DNA of 64,000 bases from Nonomuraea endophytica (GTDB taxonomy: Bacteria > Actinomycetota > Actinomycetes > Streptosporangiales > Streptosporangiaceae): positions 372,001 through 436,000 of the forward strand of contig NZ_JACHIN010000001.1 of NCBI RefSeq assembly GCF_014203235.1, written 5' to 3'. Below the pieces are notes generated by a model, which worked only from the letters and a program-made list of their open reading frames with translations, was not told the DNA's origin and made no database searches. The stretch's first letter is position 1, and each line of letters starts with the position of its first letter. The translations under genes were made by a program, and so were the position numbers. This document shows, one piece after another, positions 26,167 through 33,577 of this stretch.

Positions 26167-27776
26167 CACATCTCCTCGGTGGCGGTGATGGCGCCGGTCA
26201 TGTAGCCGCCCAGCCGCTCGGGCGTGACGTCGGACGGGTCGAGGCGGGCGACGAGCCGTCCTCGGTAGATCACGTGCAGCGTGTCGGACAGGCCGATGAG
26301 CTCGTCGAGGTCCGCGGAGATCAGCAGTACGGCGAGGCCGGCGGCACGGGCGTCGCGAAGGTGGTCCCAGATGGCCGCCTGGGCGCCCACGTCGACGCCC
26401 CTGGTGGGGTGCGCGGCGATGAGGAAGGCGGGCTCGCCGCTCATCTCGCGCCCGACGATGAGCTTCTGCTGGTTGCCGCCGGACAGCGCGAGCGCGAGGG
26501 TGTCGGCGCCCGGGGTGCGGACGTCGTACTCCCTGATGATGCGCTGGGTGTCGGCCCTGGCCGCGCGGCGGTTGATCCAGATGCCGCTCCTGGCGGGCTT
26601 CTGCGTCTGGTGGCCGAGCACCCGGTTCTCCCAGAGGGAGGCTTCGAGCAGCAGGCCCTGGCGGTGGCGGTCCTCGGGGATGTAGCCGATGCCGGATTCG
26701 CGGCGCTTGAGGGTGGACCAGGCGCTGATGTCCTGGCCGGCCAGGCTGATCCCGCCGTGCGCCTGGCGAATGCCCATGATGGCTTCGATCAGCTCGGACT
26801 GGCCGTTGCCCTCCACGCCCGCGATGCCGAGGATCTCGCCCTTGTGGATCTCGAAGGAGACGTCGTCCAGCAGGAGGCGCTTGCCCTCGGCCTTGAGCTT
26901 GTCGGCGTAGAGGCGGATGGAGGTGCCCTTGGGGACGGGACGGAAGCCGTCGGACTCCATCGACAGGCCGTCGACCTTCAGCGCCACGGTCTCCGTGACG
27001 GTCGACTCGCGGGTCTCGGGGGTGGGCAGCTCGCTGCCGACCATGAGCTCGGCGAGCTGACGGGCGCTGCTGATCTCGCTGCGCGGCAGGCTGGCGACGG
27101 TGGTGCCGCGCCTGATCACCGTGATCGCGTCGGCGATGCCGAGCACCTCGTCGAGCTTGTGGGAGATGAAGATGACGGTGAGCCCTTCGGCCTTGAGCTC
27201 GCGCAGGTTGTCGAAGAGCTCCTCGACCTCCTGCGGCACCAGCACGGCCGTCGGCTCGTCGAGGATGAGGATGCGGGCGCCGCGGTAGAGGACCTTGAGG
27301 ATCTCCACACGCTGCCGGTCGCCGACGCCGAGGTCCTCGACCAGGCGGTCGGGGTCGACGCGCAGGCCGTGGGCCTCGGCCAGTTCCTTGATCCGCTTGC
27401 GGGCGCGCGCGACGTCGAGGCGGCCGGCCCGCTTGGGCTCGGCGCCGAGGACGATGTTCTCCAGCACGGTGAGGTTGTCGGCCAGCATGAAGTGCTGGTG
27501 GACCATGCCGATGCCGACGTTGATCGCGTCGCTGGGCGAGCGGAAGGTGACGTCTGTGCCGTTCACCCTGATCTGGCCCTCGTCCGGCTTCTGCATGCCG
27601 TAAAGGATCTTCATCAGGGTAGACTTGCCCGCGCCGTTCTCACCGCAGATGGCGTGGACGGTGCCGGGCTGGATGGCGAGCCGGATGTCGTGGTTGGCGA
27701 CGACGCCCGGGAACCGCTTGGTGATGCCCTCCAGCTCGACGGCGGGTCGCGCCGGGGCGAGCGTGTCGGAACTCAT
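26166..27776 (-). CDS. nupO: Nucleoside ABC transporter ATP-binding protein (NupO-like)
   Basis: A 536-aa double-ATPase of the RbsA/Mgl/BMP class. The first domain has Walker A GENGAGKS (45-52) and ILILDEPTAVLVPQE (about 165-180). Its signature loop is LGVGDRQRVEILKVL. The second domain has a degenerate Walker A, GVEGNGQSE (about 325), and an intact LALSGGNQQKLIVGREM (about 445). ATG 27776 lies at the edge of an 88-base triplicated repeat that carries its ribosome-binding region. A strong terminator stands between bmpA and this gene, so it is either read through or driven from the repeat region. Confidence 0.92.
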   Translation of the reverse strand: MSSDTLAPARPAVELEGITKRFPGVVANHDIRLAIQPGTVHAICGENGAGKSTLMKILYGMQKPDEGQIRVNGTDVTFRSPSDAINVGIGMVHQHFMLADNLTVLENIVLGAEPKRAGRLDVARARKRIKELAEAHGLRVDPDRLVEDLGVGDRQRVEILKVLYRGARILILDEPTAVLVPQEVEELFDNLRELKAEGLTVIFISHKLDEVLGIADAITVIRRGTTVASLPRSEISSARQLAELMVGSELPTPETRESTVTETVALKVDGLSMESDGFRPVPKGTSIRLYADKLKAEGKRLLLDDVSFEIHKGEILGIAGVEGNGQSELIEAIMGIRQAHGGISLAGQDISAWSTLKRRESGIGYIPEDRHRQGLLLEASLWENRVLGHQTQKPARSGIWINRRAARADTQRIIREYDVRTPGADTLALALSGGNQQKLIVGREMSGEPAFLIAAHPTRGVDVGAQAAIWDHLRDARAAGLAVLLISADLDELIGLSDTLHVIYRGRLVARLDPSDVTPERLGGYMTGAITATEEM

Positions 27777-28032
27777 TGGTCGCTCACCGCTCCTCATTCG
27801 CTGCGCGGCCGGCATCGTCCCTCAGCCGTCCACTCCGCTCACTGCGTCGGATTCGCGGACTCATTGGTCGCTCACCGCTCCTCATTCGCTGCGCGGCCGG
27901 CATCGTCCCTCAGCCGTCCACTCCGCTCACTGCGTCGGATTCGCGGACTCATTGGTCGCTCACCGCTCCTCATTCGCTGCGCGGCCGGCATCGTCCCTCA
28001 GCCGTCCACTCCGCTCACTGCGTCGGATTCGC
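27771..28032. repeat. 88-base tandem repeat, three near-identical copies
   Basis: Copies start at 27771, 27859 and 27947 with an exact 88-base period; the third ends at 28032, where it diverges. As read, the copies are identical. Read leftward, each unit carries a ribosome-binding-like GAGCGGTGAGCG followed by ATGAGT. In copy 1 that ATG is the start of nupO; in copies 2 and 3 it opens a 26-codon frame. The array lies between the bmpA terminator and nupO. Confidence 0.95.
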
Positions 28033-28043
28033 TCCGAGCTCAT
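27784..28043 (-). other. Three tandem small ORFs (27, 26 and 26 codons) in the nupO leader
   Basis: Leftward frames at 27960-28043, 27872-27952 and 27784-27864 encode almost the same highly charged peptide (starting MSSERIRR or MSPRIRRS and ending GRAANEER). Each stops 7 bases before the next ATG; the last stops 7 bases before nupO's ATG. They could be a leader-peptide array coupling translation into nupO, or a by-product of repeat expansion. No expression evidence is visible. Confidence 0.4.
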
Positions 28044-28078
28044 GTGGGTCTCCAACGAGCCAAGGTGGATAGAGCAAA

Positions 28079-28115
28079 GGCCCGGGGAGTGGACGGTGGG
28101 TCCGCTCCCCGGGCC
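28079..28115 (-). terminator. Intrinsic terminator between bmpA and nupO
   Basis: A perfect 11-base-pair stem, GGCCCGGGGAG and CTCCCCGGGCC, with a 15-base loop, followed on the minus strand by TTTGCTC. It lies 26 bases beyond the bmpA stop. It would let the abundant lipoprotein be made in excess over the ATPase and permeases, as is common for ABC uptake operons. Confidence 0.8.
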
Positions 28116-28140
28116 CTCGATCAAGACTGACCTACCCAGG

Positions 28141-29211
28141 TTACGGCTTGGACGGAACCTGGATTTCGCCGGAGACAATCTTCTCCCTGGCGGCGTCGAT
28201 CTCGGTCTTGATGTCGTCGACCTCGCCACCGGTGGTGGCCAGGCCCACGCCGTCGACCTTCAGGTCGTAGGTGACGTTGCTGCCACCCTTTGCGCCGCCC
28301 TGGAAGGCCTTGATGAACTCGAACACGCCGACGTCGACGCGCTTGATCATCGAGGTCATGATGACCGACTGCAGGTCGGCCTCCTTGACCGTCAGGCGCT
28401 GGTCGGAGTCGACGCCGATGGCCTTCTTCTTGGCGGCGGCGGCCGCCTGGAAGACGCCGAGACCGGAGTCGCCGGAGGCGTGGTAGACGATCTCCGCGCC
28501 GTCCTGGAACATCTTCTCGGCCGCGACCTTGCCCTTGTCGGGGGCCTTGAAGCCGGAGAAGTCACCGTCGGGGGTGAGGTACTTGATGTCGATCTTGGCG
28601 TCCTTCTTGACCGACTTCACGCCGGCGACGAAGCCCGCCTCGAACTTCTTGATCAGGTCGTTCTCGACGCCGCCGACGAAGCCGACGTGGCCGCTCTTGG
28701 CCTTGGTCGCCGCGGCGACGCCCGCCAGGTAGGAGCCCTGCTCCTCGGCGAACAGCAGGCCGGTCACGTTCGGCGCGTTGGAGGCGGAGTCCACGACCGC
28801 GAACTGGATCTCGGGGTACTCGGTCGCCGCCTTCTTGATGTCCTCGCCGTAGGCGAAGCCGACCCCGATGATCGGGTTGTAGCCGGCGTCGGCGAGCTGA
28901 CGGAGCAGGTCACCGCGGTTGGAGCCGTCGCCCGCGGGGCTCAGCTCCTTGATCTCGGCCTTGAGATCGGTCTTCGCCTTCTCGAGGCCGGCGTAAGCGG
29001 CGTCGTTGAAGGACTTGTCGCCGCGACCGCCGACGTCGAAGGCGAGGCCGACCTTGAGCGCGCCCTCCTGGGGTGCTTCACTGGCCGCACCGCTGCTCGG
29101 AGCGGTGCTCGCGGTGGTCCCCCCGCCGCTGCCGCCGCACGCCGCTGCCGCCATAAGCATGGCGCCGGCCAGCGTGCCGATCGCCGTCTTGCCGAATCGC
29201 TTGCTGAGCAA
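28141..29211 (-). CDS. bmpA: BMP family nucleoside-binding lipoprotein
   Basis: Extracytoplasmic solute receptor of the Bmp (PnrA-like) family, 356 aa. The lipoprotein signal ends AMLMAAAACGG (Cys about 23), followed by a Gly/Ser/Thr/Ala linker. The domain then shows KVGLAFDVGGRGDKSFNDAAYAGL (about 52-75, purine-binding Asp/Phe/Asn), GVGFAYGEDIKKAA, VGFVGGVENDLIKKFEAGFVAGV and IVYHASGDSGLGVFQAA. I chose TTG 29211, preceded by AAGGGAG at 5 bases; a TTG ten codons earlier is possible. It is the first gene of the nup-cdd-deoA operon, with its own terminator. Confidence 0.92.
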   Translation of the reverse strand: MLSKRFGKTAIGTLAGAMLMAAAACGGSGGGTTASTAPSSGAASEAPQEGALKVGLAFDVGGRGDKSFNDAAYAGLEKAKTDLKAEIKELSPAGDGSNRGDLLRQLADAGYNPIIGVGFAYGEDIKKAATEYPEIQFAVVDSASNAPNVTGLLFAEEQGSYLAGVAAATKAKSGHVGFVGGVENDLIKKFEAGFVAGVKSVKKDAKIDIKYLTPDGDFSGFKAPDKGKVAAEKMFQDGAEIVYHASGDSGLGVFQAAAAAKKKAIGVDSDQRLTVKEADLQSVIMTSMIKRVDVGVFEFIKAFQGGAKGGSNVTYDLKVDGVGLATTGGEVDDIKTEIDAAREKIVSGEIQVPSKP

Positions 29212-29284
29212 GGCGACTCCCTTCCATTTCCCCGCCGTCAAACTTCATCGCAGGCGCGAAGAAATGCACGGCAACCCTGCTCGG

Positions 29285-29313
29285 AAGATAGTTGCTTGAC
29301 CAGCGCATACCAA
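29285..29313 (-). promoter_or_regulatory. Putative sigma-70-type promoter of bmpA
   Basis: On the minus strand, TTGGTA (29308-29313) and TATCTT (29285-29290) are spaced by exactly 17 bases, about 75 bases upstream of the bmpA start. It lies in a locally A/T-richer stretch. The match is to consensus only. Confidence 0.5.
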
Positions 29314-29480
29314 ACCGTACAGCGCTCCGCAACCGCTCCGTTATCGACATCAGTCGCGTCTGTGACCTGGATCCAGGACATGAACCTTTGCCCAACTTTT
29401 GAGGTTGTCAAGATCTTGCCGTGACTCGTCAAGTGGCAGAGATTACGGTCGTAGGTCGTCACACTTCCCTGGAGCCACTC

Positions 29481-31358
29481 ATGCTTCGCAGGACGGCGTT
29501 AGCCGTATCGCTGCTGCTCATCGCGTCGCTGACCGCGACACCGGCAGCCGCGGACACTCCCACGATCAAGATCGAGAACAACGCGACACAGCCAGTCTTC
29601 TCGCGCGCCGACGCGATCACCCAGACTGTCTTCGTCGAGGTCGCCGGCACCGACAGCGACGCCGACGGACAGCCCGACCGGGTCGCCGTCGACATCCTGC
29701 GGCCCAAGGAGACCGACCAGGGCCTCAAAGTGCCCGTGATCATGGAGGCCAGCCCCTACTACGCCGGCGGCAACGACGTCGCCAACCACCCCGTCGACGT
29801 CGACGAGAACGGCAACCCGCTGCCCAGCACGCTGCGCTCGCTGCTGACGGTGAAGGACGCCGGGCCGTTCGACGGCTACTACGACAACTTCTTCGTGCCC
29901 CGCGGGTACGCCATCGCGCTCGTCGAGAACATCGGCAGCGGGCGCGCCACCGGCTGCCCGACCACCGGCGACCCCGCCGAGACCGCAGGCCCGAAGGCCG
30001 CCATCGACTGGCTGAACGGCCGCGCCCGCGGCTTCGACGCCGCCGGCAACCCCGTCGCGGCCACCTGGTCCACCGGCAACGTCGGCATGATCGGCACCTC
30101 CTACAACGGCACCCTGCCCAACGCCGTGGCCACCACCGGCGTCCAGGGACTCAAGACGATCGTGCCGATCGCCGCGATCTCCTCCTGGTACGACTACTAC
30201 CGCGCCAACGGCGGCGTCCTCGCGCCCGGCGGCTACCAGGGTGAAGACGCCGACGTGCTCGCCCGTTACGTCCTGACCAGGCAGAACGGCCAAGCGGTCT
30301 GCGGCGCCCTGATGGACCGCATCGAGGCAGAGCAGGACCGGATCACCGGCGACTACAGCCCCTTCTGGGACGCCCGCAACTACCTCAACGACGTGCGCAA
30401 GGTGAAGGCCAGCGTCTTCGTCGCCCACGGGCTCAACGACTGGAACGTCAAGACGAAGCAGGCCGTCCAGTGGTGGGACGCGCTCGGCAAGCGCAACATC
30501 CCCCGCAAGATCTGGCTGCACCAGGGCACCCACCGCGACCCGTTCAGCCTGCGCGCCAAGGAGTGGCTGCGCCAGCTGCACGGCTGGTTCGACCAGTGGC
30601 TCTACAACATCGACAGCGGCATCATGCGTGAGCCGCAGGCCGACGTCGAGATCGCGCCCGGCCAGTGGGGTCAGCACGCCTCGTGGCCGATTCCGGGCAG
30701 CGCGAACATCCCGCTGTGGCTGGGTTCGGGCGGCAAGCTCGGGCTGCTGCCCCGGCCGCTGTCGGCGCGCGAGTCGTTCGTCGACCAGAAGGCGCGTACG
30801 GCCGAGCAGCTCGTCGAGACGGTCCCCGCGGCCGACCCCAACCGCCTGGCCTACGTGACCAAGGAACTCAAGACCGACGTCCGCGTCTCGGGCACACCCA
30901 AGATCTCGCTGCGGGCCTCGTTCACCAAGGGCGCGTCGCCGTACCTGACCGCGTTGCTGGTGGACTTCGGCACCGACTCCCGACCGACCGGCGCCCTCGT
31001 GCCGACCGGCGAGACGTGGTGCTACGGGCAGGGCGTGCCGGGTGACACCGGCTGCACCGCGATCCGTACGCACGCGGTGGCCGAGACGCCCTACAAGATC
31101 GTCTCCCGGGGCTGGCTGGACGCGCGCAACCGCAACCGCATGGACCGCACCGAGCCGCTGCGGCCGGGCAAGGAGTACACGTTCACGTGGGACTTCCAGC
31201 CGCAGGACTACCTGTTCAAGAAGGGCCACAAACTGGGCGTGGTCATCCTGTCGACCGACCACGACTACACGCTGCGATACCCGGCGGGCACCAACATCCG
31301 GGTAACCCCGGGCCTGTCCTCCCTCCGCCTCCCGATCGTCTTCGGCTCCCTGAACTAG
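29481..31358 (+). CDS. Secreted X-Pro dipeptidyl-peptidase/CocE-like serine hydrolase
   Basis: An exported alpha/beta hydrolase of 625 aa in the S15/CocE family. The signal peptide MLRRTALAVSLLLIASL runs to PAAADT (cleavage about 25). The nucleophile elbow is GTSYNG (about residue 209). The acid and base are likely in HGLNDWNVKTK and HQGTHRD. The C-terminal third is the jelly-roll domain typical of X-Pro peptidases (ITLRAS-like KISLRASFTKG, LGVVILSTDHDYTLRYP). ATG 29481 has GGAG six bases before it. It probably removes X-Pro dipeptides from external peptides; ester hydrolysis is the alternative. Confidence 0.88.
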   Translation: MLRRTALAVSLLLIASLTATPAAADTPTIKIENNATQPVFSRADAITQTVFVEVAGTDSDADGQPDRVAVDILRPKETDQGLKVPVIMEASPYYAGGNDVANHPVDVDENGNPLPSTLRSLLTVKDAGPFDGYYDNFFVPRGYAIALVENIGSGRATGCPTTGDPAETAGPKAAIDWLNGRARGFDAAGNPVAATWSTGNVGMIGTSYNGTLPNAVATTGVQGLKTIVPIAAISSWYDYYRANGGVLAPGGYQGEDADVLARYVLTRQNGQAVCGALMDRIEAEQDRITGDYSPFWDARNYLNDVRKVKASVFVAHGLNDWNVKTKQAVQWWDALGKRNIPRKIWLHQGTHRDPFSLRAKEWLRQLHGWFDQWLYNIDSGIMREPQADVEIAPGQWGQHASWPIPGSANIPLWLGSGGKLGLLPRPLSARESFVDQKARTAEQLVETVPAADPNRLAYVTKELKTDVRVSGTPKISLRASFTKGASPYLTALLVDFGTDSRPTGALVPTGETWCYGQGVPGDTGCTAIRTHAVAETPYKIVSRGWLDARNRNRMDRTEPLRPGKEYTFTWDFQPQDYLFKKGHKLGVVILSTDHDYTLRYPAGTNIRVTPGLSSLRLPIVFGSLN

Positions 31359-31565
31359 CAACCCCCTGGGTTCGGACCCAGAACCCCCCAACCACCCAAC
31401 GACCCCCTACCTGACCTGCGAACACCCAACCCCTGACCGTCAAGGACAAGGGCCGGGGTCGGTGTGCGGACCCGGCCAAGGAAGGGACACTCCGCCCCGG
31501 CAACCGGGTGGGCCAGCGCTGGTGCAGGGAAAGCCTGCCCGGCGCTGGCCAAGACCAGATCCATG
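31359..31565. other. Intergenic segment before the minisatellite
   Basis: No convincing gene. The first 80 bases are C/A-rich (many CCCCCAACC-like runs), the rest G/C-rich with palindromic scraps. Open frames through it on both strands have low-complexity translations and no ribosome-binding site. Confidence 0.6.
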
Positions 31566-31787
31566 GCGTTGGCCGAGGGCTTGGCCCTTGGCGTTGGCCG
31601 AGGGCTCGGCCTTTGGTGCTGGCCAGGGGTTGGGCTTGGGTGCTGGCCGAGGGCTCGGCCTTTGGTGCTGGCCGAGGGCTCGGCCTTTGGCGTTGGCCAG
31701 GGGTTGGGCTTGGGTACTGGCCAAGGGCTTGGCCTTTGGTGCTGGCCAGGGAGTTGGGCTTGGGTACTGGTCGAGGGGTTGGGCCGG
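31566..31787. repeat. Minisatellite: nine imperfect 24-25-base repeats
   Basis: Units begin at 31566, 31591, 31616, 31640, 31665, 31690, 31714, 31739 and 31764. Each starts G(C/T)(G/A)(T/C)TGGCC and ends either GGGCTCGGCCTTTG (type A) or GGGGTTGGGCTTGG (type B). Many units contain self-complementary GGCC(A/G)AGGGCTTGGCC-like sequence and could fold into hairpins. The array lies between two convergent genes. Frames through it encode only Pro/Ala/Lys- or Gly/Leu/Trp-rich repeats. Confidence 0.9.
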
Positions 31788-31840
31788 TGGGGTCAAGAGG
31801 GCGGCCGTCGCGGTGGTCGGCCCGAGCGCCCGATGAGCGT

Positions 31841-31876
31841 GGAAAAGACAGCCGCCCGGCGATGTCGGCGGGCGGC
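31841..31876 (-). terminator. Intrinsic terminator of the M20 amidohydrolase gene
   Basis: An 8-base-pair stem GCCGCCCG (31851-31858) and CGGGCGGC (31869-31876), followed on the minus strand by TGTCTTTTCC. It lies 36 bases beyond the stop codon at 31912. The T-rich tail makes it one of the clearer terminators in the window. Confidence 0.7.
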
Positions 31877-31911
31877 GGTTACCTGGGCGAAGCCGTAAAA
31901 GGCCAGAGCAC

Positions 31912-33135
31912 TCAAGCGAGAGAGGACAGAGGAAGAACAGGGGCGCCCTCAAAGAGGGCAGTGAGGGCAGTCGTGGCCATGAAGCGGACGCCGGTGGGGA
32001 TGGCGCTTTCGTCCACGTCGAAGGTGCCCTGGTGGATGTCGTAGGTGACGCCGTTCTCGGGCGAGCGGGTGCCGAGGCGGGCGAAGGCGCCGGGGATCGA
32101 CTCCAGGTACCAGGCGAAGTCCTCGCCGCCGAGCGACTGCTGGGTCGGGACGACGCTGGCGCTGCCCAGGGCGCGTTCCGCGGCCTCGGCGAGCATTTCG
32201 ACGCTGACCTCGTCGTTGACCACGGGCGGGACGCCGCGCGTGTATTCCATCGTGGCCTCTACGCCGTAGGCGCCGGCGACCGACTCCAGGAGTGCCTTGA
32301 TCAGGTCGGGGGCGGCGTGCCAGGCGTTCTCGTCGAGGCAGCGCACGGTGCCTTCGGCCACGCCATCGTCGGGGATGGCGTTGGCCGCCGAGCCGGCCTC
32401 GACCCGGCCCCAGACCAGGCTCAGCGAGGAGCGCGGGTCGACGCGGCGGGAGAGCGCGGCGGGCAGTTCGGTGAGGATCTTGGCCAGCGCGAACACCAGG
32501 TCGGCGGTCAGGTGCGGGCGCGCGGTGTGGCCGCCGGGGCCGGAGACGCGGATGAGCAGCCGGTCGCAGGCGCTGGTGATCGGGCCGGACTTGAGGCCGA
32601 TCTGGCCGACGTCGACGCGTGGGTCGCAGTGGAGGCCGAAGATGCGGTCGACGCCGCTGATGCCGCCGTGGGCCATGACCTCCAGGGCGCCGCCGGGAAG
32701 CTCCTCCGCGGGCTGGAAGATCAGCCGGACCCGGCCGGGCAGCAGACCGGCCGCGGCCTGCTGGGCCAGGAAGAGCGAGGTGCCGAGCAGGATCGTGGTG
32801 TGCACGTCGTGGCCGCACGCGTGGCAGGCGCCGGGCACGGTGGAGCGGTAGGACGTGTCCTTCTCGTCCTGCAGCGGTAGGGCGTCGATGTCGGCGCGCA
32901 GGGCGATGGTCGGACCGTCGCCGCTGCCTACGTCGCAGATCAGACCGGTGCCACGCGGCAGGACCGACGGAACCAGGCCGACGGCGCTGAGCCGCTCGGC
33001 GATCCGCTGGGTCGTGCGGTATTCGGCGAAGGCGAGTTCAGGATGCATGTGCAGGTCGCGGCGGAACGCCACGAGGTCCTTTTCCGTCTCCGCCAGGAAC
33101 GCGTCGAGTTCCCCCCGCAGCTCACGTCCCCGCAT
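31912..33135 (-). CDS. M20D amidohydrolase (hippurate hydrolase/IAA-amino acid hydrolase type)
   Basis: A cytoplasmic di-metal amidohydrolase of 407 aa that cleaves N-acyl or peptide bonds. M20D motifs are FRRDLHMHPELAFAEYRTT (about 24-42), ALRADIDALPLQDE (about 77-90), CHACGHDVHTTILLG (about 104-118, metal Cys and His), FQPAEELPGGALEVM (catalytic Glu) and a late SLGGEDFAWYLE. ATG 33135 gives a start that aligns with the family. It is divergent from the PGM1-like peptide ligase across 442 bases. That pairing hints at a ligase/hydrolase couple acting on the same peptides (inference). Confidence 0.9.
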   Translation of the reverse strand: MRGRELRGELDAFLAETEKDLVAFRRDLHMHPELAFAEYRTTQRIAERLSAVGLVPSVLPRGTGLICDVGSGDGPTIALRADIDALPLQDEKDTSYRSTVPGACHACGHDVHTTILLGTSLFLAQQAAAGLLPGRVRLIFQPAEELPGGALEVMAHGGISGVDRIFGLHCDPRVDVGQIGLKSGPITSACDRLLIRVSGPGGHTARPHLTADLVFALAKILTELPAALSRRVDPRSSLSLVWGRVEAGSAANAIPDDGVAEGTVRCLDENAWHAAPDLIKALLESVAGAYGVEATMEYTRGVPPVVNDEVSVEMLAEAAERALGSASVVPTQQSLGGEDFAWYLESIPGAFARLGTRSPENGVTYDIHQGTFDVDESAIPTGVRFMATTALTALFEGAPVLPLSSLA

Positions 33136-33455
33136 CGTTCACCGTCCCGTCGAAAAGCGGCGTGCGAGCGCCTCTACCCAGCTTCGCACAGCCGATTGCG
33201 CTGTTCTTCGTCATTTCTTGCACTGCGGTTGCAGCCGCGTCGCTTGGTGATCAACACCCGATCGGGACGATCATCCGCGGTCTGGGGGTCAGCGGTAGCC
33301 GTGCACCCGATGGCGATGCTTTGACTTTATCGCTCCGGGTGGCCCTCTCGTGGACAACTACACCAAAAGTTGGCCGACGGCATGCCCGTAACCGCAGGTC
33401 ACCACGCTGAGTGACCGGCGGTCCCACCCCGGAAATAGTCACAAGGGATCATTAG
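33136..33455. other. Divergent intergenic region, A/T-richer than its surroundings
   Basis: Upstream region of both the M20D gene and the peptide ligase. A TTGACT hexamer occurs at 33321-33326 but has no good -10 at 17 bases. Leftward, TGCAA repeats near 33220-33235 could be operator half-sites. No gene is evident. The relative A/T richness continues to about 33600. Confidence 0.5.
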
Positions 33456-33557
33456 ATGGTGACCCGTTGTCGCTACTCCCAAACTTGTGCGCGGTTTCGA
33501 ATCCTGTCACCTTCCGGCTTGGTCATGACACGGCCACGATGGCTGCTTTTGCGATAA
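33456..33557 (+). CDS. Possible 33-aa upstream ORF before the peptide ligase
   Basis: ATG at 33456 with AAGGGA 8 bases before it opens a 33-codon frame ending TAA, 20 bases before the preferred ligase start. The product is basic, with two cysteines near its start (begins MVTRCRYSQTCARF, ends RPRWLLLR). It could be a leader peptide, a peptide substrate of the ligase, or chance. No homologue is recognised. Confidence 0.25.
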   Translation: MVTRCRYSQTCARFRILSPSGLVMTRPRWLLLR

Positions 33558-33577
33558 ATCGGTGTTTCACTCGCAAT

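Noticed and set aside
27771..28032. CRISPR array
   Set aside because: The three copies are contiguous 88-base tandem repeats without spacers, and no cas genes are present.
31440..31952. A 170-codon leftward Pro/Ala/Lys repeat protein
   Set aside because: The repeats are the translation of the 24-25-base minisatellite; there is no ribosome-binding site and the frame runs into the terminator and end of the M20D gene.
33488..33512. tRNA T-arm-like sequence (GGTTTCGAATCCTG)
   Set aside because: The flanking bases do not form the 5-base-pair T stem and no anticodon or acceptor stem can be folded around it.
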